The notes under the pieces were generated by a model. It searched no databases and had not been told where the DNA came from. It was given only the letters and a program-made list of their open reading frames with translations. A program made the translations under genes and the position numbers. A stretch of DNA of 64,000 bases from positions 124,001 through 188,000 of the forward strand of contig NZ_QGGP01000006.1 in the NCBI RefSeq assembly GCF_003148645.1, given 5' to 3'. Shown here in pieces: positions 27,747 through 36,229 of the stretch; within the stretch, counting starts at the first letter, position 1; every line of letters starts with the position of its first letter. The DNA comes from Xanthomarina spongicola. GTDB taxonomy: Bacteria > Bacteroidota > Bacteroidia > Flavobacteriales > Flavobacteriaceae.

Positions 27747-28319
27747 TTAGAATCTATAAATAACTTCTGCACTATGTTGAATATAGTTTTTTAAATAAGC
27801 CCATTCTGAGAATCCCCATTTCCCCATTGTTTGAAGTCTTAAACCAATGTTGTTTTCGAGCCAAAATTGAAATCCAAGTCCAAGATTAAATGTAGCAGTA
27901 TTATAACTTCCTACATTAGTAAAACCAACGCCTGTAATTGCATAACCTTGAAACCAATTCAATTGGTATGTAGGCATAAACAATTGATCATAATAAAATT
28001 TTGCAGCTCCATCAATTGCAAATAATGTTTTATTTTCTAATAAATAGCCATTGTTTTGTAAATTAGAGTTTTCTAATGTGTTTAAAGATAAAGAGAAATT
28101 TGCAGCCCAAAAATTAGTGAAACGTCTTTCAGCTCCAACTATAAGAGGATTTTTAAAATTCCAATTTTTCGTATCAAAAGGCTCACTAAATCTGAAACCA
28201 TCATTGTCTACAATATTTATACCTAAACTAATTGTCCAAGGGTAATCAGTAACTGGTTCTGATTGGCTGAACCCATACGTGCTAATTAAAAGGCAAATTG
28301 ATAAGAATAATTTGTTCAT
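27747..28319 (-). CDS. Outer-membrane beta-barrel protein
   Basis: The start is taken at the ATG at 28319 because the signal peptide begins there (MNKLFLSICLLISTYGFSQ); the frame is open further upstream to 28376 but that stretch is not signal-like. The mature part of about 170 residues alternates polar and hydrophobic residues with many aromatics (LGLGFQFWLENNIGLRLQTM) and ends with the C-terminal aromatic HSAEVIYRF typical of barrels inserted by BAM. This suits an eight-stranded OmpA-N/OmpX-like barrel without a peptidoglycan-binding domain. Ligand and function are unknown. It is monocistronic and convergent with aconitase. Confidence 0.82.
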   Translation of the reverse strand: MNKLFLSICLLISTYGFSQSEPVTDYPWTISLGINIVDNDGFRFSEPFDTKNWNFKNPLIVGAERRFTNFWAANFSLSLNTLENSNLQNNGYLLENKTLFAIDGAAKFYYDQLFMPTYQLNWFQGYAITGVGFTNVGSYNTATFNLGLGFQFWLENNIGLRLQTMGKWGFSEWAYLKNYIQHSAEVIYRF

Positions 28320-28401
28320 AATGTATTTTAAAGTAAAAATAAGATTATTTGTGTCATCATCAAAAATAATAATCAAATATATAACAAAAAGTCATAATCG
28401 A

Positions 28402-29466
28402 TTAAATTCTTGGTTTTTTTAATAATTTAAAAATACGCTTTTGGTCAGAAATAACGTCTTTCCTATAATTCTTATTCATAATAAATTGATAAAAACGGTT
28501 TAATAGGATGTTTAAAAAGAGTAATTTGTTTAATATCCTATCCATAAAAGTGGAAAGGATTTGATTTTTAAGCCTATATTTTAAAAATTTTAATTTAAGA
28601 CCTCTTGTCTTAATACTGTCTAACTCAATATCTTCAAAAAAGATGGATAGGATTAAATAATAGCTTCTAATATATGAATTTTTCAATTCGTCCTTAATTG
28701 AAAGTTTTTGATGTGTGTTTAAAATAATTAAACTATCATAAGCACTTCTAAATCCAATTCTTGAATAATAATAACCCTTATCATTAATTTGCCAATTTAG
28801 AATGTTATGCTGTAATAGATCTTTGTTAGAAGGAATATAAACACCATTTGTTAGTTGTTTATTCAATAAGAGGTCTTCTGGGAGCAGATGATTTGTTTTT
28901 CTACTATTAAATAATCTTCTATGTATTTCCACAGCTGCTAAACCTTCTTTTGGGATTAATCGAGGTAAATGTTTATGTTCTATGTATTTATGTAAAGGCG
29001 ATTCATCGGCTGAATCAAATTCGTTATTAAGCAGTAATTGATAAGCTTTATCAATATCTTTAGTATCAACCAGTATATCAATATCTGCTATCATTCTTTC
29101 ACCAGCGTCTTTAAAATAGTTAGCTGATAATAAAGCCATTCCTTTTAAAAAGATATGATTTATTTTATGGGTTTGAAATAGCCTGCTTATTTCATTGGCA
29201 TCATTAAGAAGCGATAAATTTCTATTCCTATTAATATTTGTTAGTTCTTCTAGATATTCTTTAAGCTCGAATGGCAATACATCTAAAAGAGACTTTTGTT
29301 TTAAACGAATATAAAGTGTTGGTAAAATAAGATGTCTGCTACCAAGCTCTACAAGGGTATCCCAATCAAATGAGGGTTCAGACAAGGTTTTTTTTAACAA
29401 AACTAAATCACTCTTATAACTCAAGATAGAAGCAATGACTTTATGAGCATTATAGGGAGTAATCAT
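28402..29466 (-). CDS. NTP_transf_5-like nucleotidyltransferase family protein
   Basis: The 354-residue cytosolic protein has the family hallmarks: IFLKGMALLSANYF (about 101-114) followed by ERMIADIDILVDTKDID (about 119-135), where the DID pair supplies the metal-binding aspartates of the nucleotidyltransferase fold. The rest is helical and basic (many Lys/Arg in the last 80 residues). Members are found in polysaccharide loci and in clusters for modified peptides, but their reaction is largely untested. It is last of a three-gene cassette with a small exported peptide and an HPr-kinase-like protein, 15 bases after the latter. The transferred nucleotide and the acceptor are unknown. Confidence 0.85.
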   Translation of the reverse strand: MITPYNAHKVIASILSYKSDLVLLKKTLSEPSFDWDTLVELGSRHLILPTLYIRLKQKSLLDVLPFELKEYLEELTNINRNRNLSLLNDANEISRLFQTHKINHIFLKGMALLSANYFKDAGERMIADIDILVDTKDIDKAYQLLLNNEFDSADESPLHKYIEHKHLPRLIPKEGLAAVEIHRRLFNSRKTNHLLPEDLLLNKQLTNGVYIPSNKDLLQHNILNWQINDKGYYYSRIGFRSAYDSLIILNTHQKLSIKDELKNSYIRSYYLILSIFFEDIELDSIKTRGLKLKFLKYRLKNQILSTFMDRILNKLLFLNILLNRFYQFIMNKNYRKDVISDQKRIFKLLKKPRI

Positions 29467-29481
29467 TTTTATTAAAGTGTT

Positions 29482-30612
29482 TTATTTTTTTAATATATTC
29501 TTAAATTCTAGTACTACTTCCTCAGAATCATGATAAGTTAATTTATAGAAATTACAAGTTTCTAACCAATTAAGAAAATATTCTGCATTTTCAGGTACAG
29601 GAGATATCCAAGAATCTGGTATTAAGATATTTAATATTTTTTCAGCACTAATCTCTTTTAATGATGATTTAGCATGAGGATTATATTCAACTAAAATAAT
29701 TTTTTTGCAAGTAATGGGTTTTTCAACATTATTAATTGGAACAACATATTTTAGGTTTCCTTTTTTTATATTAGATGAAGTACTATAACTAAAAGTAATT
29801 TTATCTAAAAGGGTGTCTAACACATGAAACGAACCAGTTTTCATTGAAATTGCTGATGGATAGTGATGAATTTTTTGTGTTTTCGCCATTATTGGTGTAA
29901 AATCATCAGCAATTAAATTGTAACCATTAGCCATTAAAATTGTAGCCAAAGTGCTTTTGCCTTTTCCAGATTCACCAACTAACATGACTGCTTCCTTATT
30001 ATTCGATATAGTTGAAGCATGAAAAGTACCTAACCAATCTGTTTCTTCACTACCTGTTAATGCACAAAGTAACTCCATGGCAAATCTACCTTGAAGTAGA
30101 TGATATTCACTATGCTTGTAAGTGCCTTTATGTGTATTGTTTTTAAAGAAGTGAAACTCCTTTTCACTGCTATTAATGGAAAAAGTACAATCAACTTTTA
30201 GGTTAGGACTAGTATCTTCTAGATATGAAAATTGAGGGTGAATAATGCTTTTCTCGAATAGAGATTGGTAACTAACTTTTATAATCAAATTATTAAAATT
30301 ATAAAAAACAGTTATAAAATAGGAGTCTGAATTATCTTTTAAATCAGAAGAAGTTGAGAGAGATGGTGTAGAATGAAGAGAAATTAATAATTGTTCAAAT
30401 TCAGAATATAACTTTTTAGAGATTTCATTTGAAAACGTATCTAATAAGTTTATAGATGTATAAAATTCGCTATAATCTTTGCTTGTAATAAAACTAGACA
30501 ATAGCGAATTATTCAAATCATTTAAGAGAATGTACTCGTTAGAATTTTTAAACCATAAAATATTAACTCCATGGATTTTACGACTTAAATAAGGAGATAA
30601 TGAAAGCTTCAA
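29482..30612 (-). CDS. HPr-kinase-like P-loop protein with possible PqqD-like N-domain
   Basis: Translation probably starts at a TTG (30612), since no ATG occurs before the P-loop; it lies two bases after the stop of the 66-residue gene. The 376-residue protein has Walker A GESGKGKSTLA (about 215) and an acidic IADDFTP motif (about 235) as in HPr(Ser) kinase-related proteins, but not the full HPrK signature. Residues 10-50 (KIHGVNILWFKNSNEYILLND) recall a PqqD/RRE-like winged helix by pattern; this is unverified. Classical HPr control is unlikely, as the neighbours are a small peptide and a nucleotidyltransferase. Related kinases occur in polysaccharide loci and in some lasso peptide clusters. 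The substrate is unknown; the adjacent peptide is the obvious candidate. Confidence 0.78.
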   Translation of the reverse strand: MKLSLSPYLSRKIHGVNILWFKNSNEYILLNDLNNSLLSSFITSKDYSEFYTSINLLDTFSNEISKKLYSEFEQLLISLHSTPSLSTSSDLKDNSDSYFITVFYNFNNLIIKVSYQSLFEKSIIHPQFSYLEDTSPNLKVDCTFSINSSEKEFHFFKNNTHKGTYKHSEYHLLQGRFAMELLCALTGSEETDWLGTFHASTISNNKEAVMLVGESGKGKSTLATILMANGYNLIADDFTPIMAKTQKIHHYPSAISMKTGSFHVLDTLLDKITFSYSTSSNIKKGNLKYVVPINNVEKPITCKKIILVEYNPHAKSSLKEISAEKILNILIPDSWISPVPENAEYFLNWLETCNFYKLTYHDSEEVVLEFKNILKK

Positions 30613-30614
30613 AA

Positions 30615-30815
30615 CTAATTAGTTCCAAAAACATCTTCTGGATCTTCTTCTTCCATTCTAAAGCCTCCTCCACCTGGATCTGGTGGTGATGAGGCATGAG
30701 CTTTTTTGGGGCTTAAAATAAGGAAAGTTCCAATTGCAGTTAAAGCTGCATATTTCCCCATTCTTTTTAGCGCTTCGTTACGCGTTATTTGATTTTTTGA
30801 TAAGTCTTTATTCAT
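30615..30815 (-). CDS. Small exported peptide, possible precursor of a modified peptide
   Basis: The 66-residue product has a basic N-region (KNQITRNEALKRMGKYA), a hydrophobic stretch (AALTAIGTFLILS) and an AHA-like cleavage site (KKAHASSPP). Cleavage would release a peptide of about 25 residues, SSPPDPGGGGFRMEEEDPED followed by VFGTN: Pro/Gly-rich, then acidic. There is no Cys, Ser/Thr run or obvious lasso leader Thr. It is first of a tight cassette: the kinase-like gene starts two bases after its stop. A -7 box lies only five bases before the ATG, so the message may be nearly leaderless. A precursor or substrate role is inferred. The clean frame and tight operon support it being real. Confidence 0.75.
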   Translation of the reverse strand: MNKDLSKNQITRNEALKRMGKYAALTAIGTFLILSPKKAHASSPPDPGGGGFRMEEEDPEDVFGTN

Positions 30816-30819
30816 GATG

Positions 30820-30827
30820 CAAATATA
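30820..30827 (-). promoter_or_regulatory. Candidate -7 box of the peptide cassette
   Basis: TATATTTG on the minus strand is a full match to TAnnTTTG. It lies five bases before the ATG at 30815, so transcription would begin at or near the start codon. No good -33 box was seen. Confidence 0.5.
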
Positions 30828-30917
30828 AAAATCATTTTATATAATTACTTTTAAAATACTAATAGATTGTAATTAAAACAATAATAAGTAATTTACTAGA
30901 TAATTGTATTATTTATT

Positions 30918-33900
30918 TTATTTAATAATTACTTTTTGAGTTTTTGTTAAAGATTTATTAGACACAGAAACAGCATAAATACCAGTTGCTAATGTTGATA
31001 CATCAATTTGGTTACGTGTGCTACCAGATTCTAAAGTAGAAGTTAATACCAATCTACCTTGCATATCGAATACCTTAACTAAGGTTGTGTCTGTCAAATT
31101 TCCTTTAATAAAAATGGCTTTTGGCGTTACAGTTGCAAAAACATGTAAACTATTAAAAGCTAATTCTTCAGTTGATAATGAAGATTCAGAGAATCTTAAA
31201 AAGAAACGACCAATACCATTCAAATTAGTTGAAGTAGTAAAAGTATATTCACTTTCATTTAATAGAGTTACTGTATTAGCTACGGAATCTTCTAGATAAA
31301 CATTAGTTGATTCAGGTAAACTAGTATCAAAAATACTAATAGTTAATTCTTCACCTTGTGTAGCATTAATACCTAAAGGAATAGTAACATCTGCAAAGTC
31401 TGTATACCCTAATGACTGAACAGCAATATCATGTCCATTATTTTCTTCGACTAAATGAGAGTATATAGAAAAAGAAGGAGCAGATTCACCTAAAATTCTT
31501 GAGTCATAACCTGGATCAAGCCCTAAAGTGGCATTATCAGTAAAATAAAAATCTGTTTTATATACTTGGTCAGAACTACTTAATTCTAGTTGTAAATGTT
31601 CTATACTAGATATTCTTCCAGGAATAAAGTCGTCTGTAGTACCTATTGTTCTCATAACAGTAGTGAAAGATACAGTTGCTCCACCACTTGCTGATGCAAT
31701 TAAAAATCCTTGACCAGGAGTTATTGCTGCATTAGGATGCATATCAGAATATGCCTGATTCCAAATGTTATAACCATCTGAAGCATCACCATCATAACCA
31801 TATATTCCAGAACTTGCTGGATCGAAAACAGTACTATTTGTAGCTAAAAATGTAGATAGTTTTAAATATGAAGGATATGGATTTCCAATTAGATTCCATT
31901 CTGGGTTAGTTGGACCAGAATCAACAATATTTATATCTACATTTTGAGTGTTTACAATACCAACAAAGTTAAACGTGTCTCCATCTGTCGATGCTGCACG
32001 ATAACCAACTGCAGGTTCTAAAACAACACTCGCTTCTGCAGGAATTGCAGTGTCATAAGTTATATAAGTATCAGTAGTTTTGTCAAACGGACCAAAAAGT
32101 TTATCAGTTGTATTAGATGGGTTTGAGTATATGTTTGGATTATTTGATGCAAAATCCCCAAAAGTTTGTCCAGTTACTGGAGCACTAATTAAATCATTTC
32201 CACCAACAGCAGCATTTGTGTTTACATGTCTGTTATAAGTCACATTACCAGTAGACTTTCCTTCAATAATTAAACTAGAATAACTAGTTGATACTGAATT
32301 TAATTCTAAATCTCCACCATTAATTAAGTCGCTATTTACAGTCATTGACTGACCAGAAGCAACAGAAACAGTGGCACCATTTTCAACAAATAAATTATTT
32401 ATTTCAACATTAGAGCCTACTATATAATTGCCATCTTTTACAAAAGCATTTTCAAGTCCGGTAGAACCAGAAGGAGGATAAGGAGACCAGGCATTATTAG
32501 TATAAACTAATCCGTCAAAAACACTAACTACTTTAAAATTATCAAAAGCAGAGTAACCATTATTACCATTACTTCTAATACGTATCTCTAAAGCTACTTC
32601 GTCTACTGAGTCTGGAATTGAAAGTACCATAGATCCTTCATCATCTTGTATTGGGTTTGCATTATCACCATCAAATAAGAAAACACGCCCTTGGCCAACA
32701 CCATCATAAAAAAGTTGATATTGAGCATTATCATTGTTATTTGCATAACCTATAACTTGCCAATCGAAACGAACTTGAACATTGGTAAAACTACTAATAT
32801 CAACGTCATCAAACAAAATTGTAGCCCAACCAGTTGTTCCGTTATCACCTTCATCATTTAAATCATTTTCTCCTAAAACGTTATTTGAAAAATATGTGTA
32901 ATCTATAGGTGAAGCAGCAAGAATATCTATAACACCATAATAACCATCAGTTCCCCAACCATTATCAAAGAATGGGATATCATTTGTATAATTCCATTCA
33001 GGTGAAGGACTATCGAAATCTTGTATAGCAATTTGAACTAAAGGTCCTAGTATATCAAAAGTCGTACTTACAGCAGCAGTTAATGGTGATGAAATCGCGA
33101 ATAATGCAACATTTGTTCCTTCTTGCAAAAACATTATAGTATCTAATGTGGCTACACCATTGGTGATATTATAAAGTATGGATGGTGGATTCATAAATCC
33201 AGAAGAAATAACGTTTACTACTCCAGTATAATCCAAATCTAAATTAGTATTATTATCTACAGCATTTACAGTAGGATAGGGCGTCATTACTTCTAGTTGA
33301 TTAACATCTGTTGGTTGTTGATCAAAAACGAGTTGTGTTGCTGTAACCTCAATTCTATTATCATCACCAACTACTAATGTAGCAGCTCCTCCAGCATCAG
33401 ATGCTGCAAAAGTAGATCCATTAACACCATCAGGTATCGCAGAACTTATGGTAAGTTGTATTTGCTCATTATCTGTTACTGTAGAACTGAAAGTTGCATA
33501 AACATCAAAAGTTTTAATTCCATTGTCTGGAGCTATTAACCCAGTACCTCCATTGATTCCAGAAAACAGAGTTGTTTCTCCAACAGATGCTACTTCAGCA
33601 ACATTAGTAACTCCATCAAATAATGCTAGTGCAGCAAAATTTGCTTCACCAACAACATCAAATTCTAAATCTGTTAAAATAGTACTCAAAGCATCAGCAT
33701 CAGTTAAATCATTGCCACCATCTTGAATTGTAAATTCACCAATTTTTAATGAATTAGCAGTTGTAAGCCCAGAAGCAGCAGAATATAATTGATAATCAAT
33801 ATTGTCTGAAGGATCAAAAGCAACAGATGAAATAATATTTGACTCATCGTCATTTGATGAAGTGGCAGTAATATTTCCGGTAAGTCTTATTCCTGGAAGT

Positions 33901-34463
33901 GCTATTCCAAAACCAGACCAAGAGGCAAGCCTTCTAACACGAAGCCAACCACCATTTGTAGTGGCATTCCATGCATATAATCTAAAAGTAATAGTACCTG
34001 AAGCACCAGAATTAATACTTAAGGAATTATAATTATATACAACGTTTGTATCTGCTGCTAAAGTTTCAACACTATTAACAGCAATTCCAGCTGTTGCAAA
34101 GTTGTCTGTACTATAAAACAATTGCCAGTTAGCAGGTCCATTTGGATTTCTTCGTAATCGAATATCTATTTCTGTAACTTCTGCATTAAAGTTTGTGTTT
34201 CCAGTAACAGACCATTCCATATAGTCATTATTTGTAACTGCAGTAGCTTGAGTGGTAGCATTCCAATCTCTAGAACTAAAGTCAGTGCCAGCTCTTTCAT
34301 TTACACCAATACCTCTGGTTAGACCAATTGAGGAAATTGATACAGCATTACCAGTAGCAGTTGGTCCAGGACCATTTGCTCTGTCTATAGTAACTATTGG
34401 ACTTTGACTAAAACTTATAAAAGATAAGCTTATTGCGAACAATAATAAGTAGATTTTTTTCAT
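30918..34463 (-). CDS. Large secreted beta-rich protein, T9SS type A sorting domain
   Basis: The 1181-residue protein has a signal peptide (MKKIYLLLFAISLSFISFSQ). The body is low in Cys and Lys and rich in Thr, Ser, Asn and Asp, typical of beta-sandwich surface proteins. An N-terminal domain of about 170 residues (WSVTGNTNFNAEVTEIDIRLR) is followed by long beta-rich repeats. A later region (about 700-960) has the GNVTYNRHVN and GNPYPSYL motifs common in Flavobacterial T9SS proteins. The last 80 residues form the sorting domain (VKVFDMQGRLVLTS to TKTQKVIIK). No enzyme motif was recognised. It reads toward the peptide cassette and away from the polysaccharide locus, with its own promoter. Confidence 0.9.
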   Translation of the reverse strand: MKKIYLLLFAISLSFISFSQSPIVTIDRANGPGPTATGNAVSISSIGLTRGIGVNERAGTDFSSRDWNATTQATAVTNNDYMEWSVTGNTNFNAEVTEIDIRLRRNPNGPANWQLFYSTDNFATAGIAVNSVETLAADTNVVYNYNSLSINSGASGTITFRLYAWNATTNGGWLRVRRLASWSGFGIALPGIRLTGNITATSSNDDESNIISSVAFDPSDNIDYQLYSAASGLTTANSLKIGEFTIQDGGNDLTDADALSTILTDLEFDVVGEANFAALALFDGVTNVAEVASVGETTLFSGINGGTGLIAPDNGIKTFDVYATFSSTVTDNEQIQLTISSAIPDGVNGSTFAASDAGGAATLVVGDDNRIEVTATQLVFDQQPTDVNQLEVMTPYPTVNAVDNNTNLDLDYTGVVNVISSGFMNPPSILYNITNGVATLDTIMFLQEGTNVALFAISSPLTAAVSTTFDILGPLVQIAIQDFDSPSPEWNYTNDIPFFDNGWGTDGYYGVIDILAASPIDYTYFSNNVLGENDLNDEGDNGTTGWATILFDDVDISSFTNVQVRFDWQVIGYANNNDNAQYQLFYDGVGQGRVFLFDGDNANPIQDDEGSMVLSIPDSVDEVALEIRIRSNGNNGYSAFDNFKVVSVFDGLVYTNNAWSPYPPSGSTGLENAFVKDGNYIVGSNVEINNLFVENGATVSVASGQSMTVNSDLINGGDLELNSVSTSYSSLIIEGKSTGNVTYNRHVNTNAAVGGNDLISAPVTGQTFGDFASNNPNIYSNPSNTTDKLFGPFDKTTDTYITYDTAIPAEASVVLEPAVGYRAASTDGDTFNFVGIVNTQNVDINIVDSGPTNPEWNLIGNPYPSYLKLSTFLATNSTVFDPASSGIYGYDGDASDGYNIWNQAYSDMHPNAAITPGQGFLIASASGGATVSFTTVMRTIGTTDDFIPGRISSIEHLQLELSSSDQVYKTDFYFTDNATLGLDPGYDSRILGESAPSFSIYSHLVEENNGHDIAVQSLGYTDFADVTIPLGINATQGEELTISIFDTSLPESTNVYLEDSVANTVTLLNESEYTFTTSTNLNGIGRFFLRFSESSLSTEELAFNSLHVFATVTPKAIFIKGNLTDTTLVKVFDMQGRLVLTSTLESGSTRNQIDVSTLATGIYAVSVSNKSLTKTQKVIIK

Positions 34464-34530
34464 AATAATAGATTCATTTTATCTGATAATTAAAGCTTTA
34501 AATTAAAATTTAATCAAATAATAGGTGAAT

Positions 34531-34538
34531 CAAAGGTA
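34531..34538 (-). promoter_or_regulatory. Candidate -7 box of the 1181-residue T9SS protein gene
   Basis: TACCTTTG on the minus strand fits TAnnTTTG, 67 bases before the ATG at 34463. No clear -33 box is visible. This is half of a divergent region of 319 bases (34464-34782); the other half holds the polysaccharide promoter at 34702-34734, and nothing else was recognised. Confidence 0.5.
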
Positions 34539-34701
34539 ATAAAAAGAACTTTAGTAAAAAAAAAACTGTAGTGTTTAAGTTGAAGATTCTTGTTATAGAG
34601 CTTAAAACTCCTTTAAGATGTAAATGACTCAATAATTGAAAGACTTCTTTATATTTTTAGAATTTATTAAATAGGTAATGTAAAAAAAATATTAGCTATC
34701 A

Positions 34702-34734
34702 TTTGTTAATAGCTTTAATTTTAAGATATCTTTG
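34702..34734 (+). promoter_or_regulatory. Promoter of the polysaccharide operon
   Basis: TTTG at 34702-34705, a 21-base gap and TATCTTTG at 34727-34734 give a complete Bacteroidota promoter. Transcription would start near 34741, so a start codon upstream of that is unlikely. This supports the TTG at 34783 as the start of the flippase. Confidence 0.75.
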
Positions 34735-34782
34735 TTTGCTGTTAATCATCATTTTTTTAGAGCTAAAACTAGCCCATATATT

Positions 34783-36210
34783 TTGCAAAAGACATTAAAA
34801 AAACAAGTTATTGGAGGTGTTGCTTGGCGTGGGAGTGCTGATATCATTCAGCAAGTCTTACAAATTGTTTTTACCATAGTTTTAGCACGTCTTTTAACCA
34901 AAGCTGATTTTGGGTTATTGGCAACTGCAATGGTTATTAATCGATTTTTTGTTGCTTTGATAAGTGTTGGTTTTGGTGGCGCAATTATTAGAAGTACAGA
35001 TGTCACTAAGGAACAGATCTCAGCAATATTTTATATCCAATTAATCTTAAATTTTACGCTAAGCGTAGTTGTATATTTTCTAGCTCAGCCTATAGCAGGT
35101 TTTTTTGAAGAGATTGAACTGGTTAGATTAGTTGAAATTACAGCTTGGATTATCCTTTTACAAACGTTTCAATTTCCTACAATACTTCTGAGGAAAAACA
35201 TGCAGTTTAAGAGTTTTTCATTAATTGAAATTAGCTCTATGTTAATTGCAAATACTGCTGCAATAATAATGGCTTTTGATGGCTTTGGTATCTGGTCTTT
35301 AGTGGCTAGATTATTTATTCAGAAACTTTGTTTTATTATCGGAACATGGTTTGCTGCTAAATGGAAACCTACAAAGCCCGATTTTAATGGCTTAAAGCCT
35401 ATTATGAATTTTGGCTTTAATATGTTAGGATCGAACTTGTTATCATATTTTTCTGAAAACCTTATTGCGATAATTATTAGTAAGTTTTTAGGTAAGGAAA
35501 TTATGGGACTTTTTAATATAGCTTACAATTTGGCAATTGTACCAGCTTCAAAAATTAAATCAGTTTTGTTATCCGTTTTAACTCCAGGTTTTGCTAAGAT
35601 TCAATTAGATATTGTCTCCTTTACTAAAAATAATCGTAAGGTGTTACTATATTTGTCACTAACATTTATTCCTTTTATGTTTCTGATGAGTGGTATGAGT
35701 GAGAACATTGTGTTATTTATGTATGGTGATAAATGGATAGATGCAAGTCCAATGTTATTGATCTTAGCTATAGTTGGTATGATGAAAGGAGTAGTTCATT
35801 TATTAAGAAGTTCAATCCTAGTAAAAGGTGAAGCACGAGTTATATTATATGCCACAATAATAGAGTTAGTGTCATCTCTACCACTAATGTATTTTTACGT
35901 TTCAATTTACGGAGTTAATGGTTTATTAATAGGGTATTCAGTTGGAACATTAACTTCTTTTTTCTACATAGTTTATAAATATGACAAACTTTTTGAAGAA
36001 AAGATTTTCTACAAAACGGTATTATTGCCATTTATTTTTGGGGTGTCTCTATTTACTTTAGTATTTTTTATTGGACAATTTTCAATAAATTTATATATAG
36101 AGTTAATACTACAACTTTTTATGGCTTTAATTTTGTTTGGTATTTTGATGAGGTTATTTTATTGGAAAATTATGAAAATGGCTTTGCAGAGATTTAGATT
36201 ATTAAAATGA
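34783..36210 (+). CDS. Wzx-like polysaccharide flippase (MOP superfamily)
   Basis: The start is set at a TTG (34783, protein begins QKTLKKQVIGGVAWRG) because the promoter -7 box covers the earlier possible TTG at 34732. The 475-residue protein has a basic N-terminus and about 12 to 14 hydrophobic helices, with the N-terminal VIGGVAWRGSADIIQQVLQ and FGLLATAMVINRFF stretches typical of Wzx/RfbX/WzxC-type exporters. It should flip undecaprenyl-linked repeat units to the periplasm for the Wzy polymerase encoded later in the locus. It is first gene of the polysaccharide operon. The sugar specificity is not predictable. Confidence 0.9.
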   Translation: MQKTLKKQVIGGVAWRGSADIIQQVLQIVFTIVLARLLTKADFGLLATAMVINRFFVALISVGFGGAIIRSTDVTKEQISAIFYIQLILNFTLSVVVYFLAQPIAGFFEEIELVRLVEITAWIILLQTFQFPTILLRKNMQFKSFSLIEISSMLIANTAAIIMAFDGFGIWSLVARLFIQKLCFIIGTWFAAKWKPTKPDFNGLKPIMNFGFNMLGSNLLSYFSENLIAIIISKFLGKEIMGLFNIAYNLAIVPASKIKSVLLSVLTPGFAKIQLDIVSFTKNNRKVLLYLSLTFIPFMFLMSGMSENIVLFMYGDKWIDASPMLLILAIVGMMKGVVHLLRSSILVKGEARVILYATIIELVSSLPLMYFYVSIYGVNGLLIGYSVGTLTSFFYIVYKYDKLFEEKIFYKTVLLPFIFGVSLFTLVFFIGQFSINLYIELILQLFMALILFGILMRLFYWKIMKMALQRFRLLK

Positions 36211-36229
36211 GAGCTTAAATTATTAGTTT

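Noticed and set aside
28402-30815. A complete lasso peptide gene cluster
   Set aside because: No transglutaminase-type leader peptidase gene lies in the window, the PqqD-like part is only a pattern match, and the asparagine-synthase-like gene is 10 kb away in another operon. The peptide has a secretion signal instead of a typical lasso leader.
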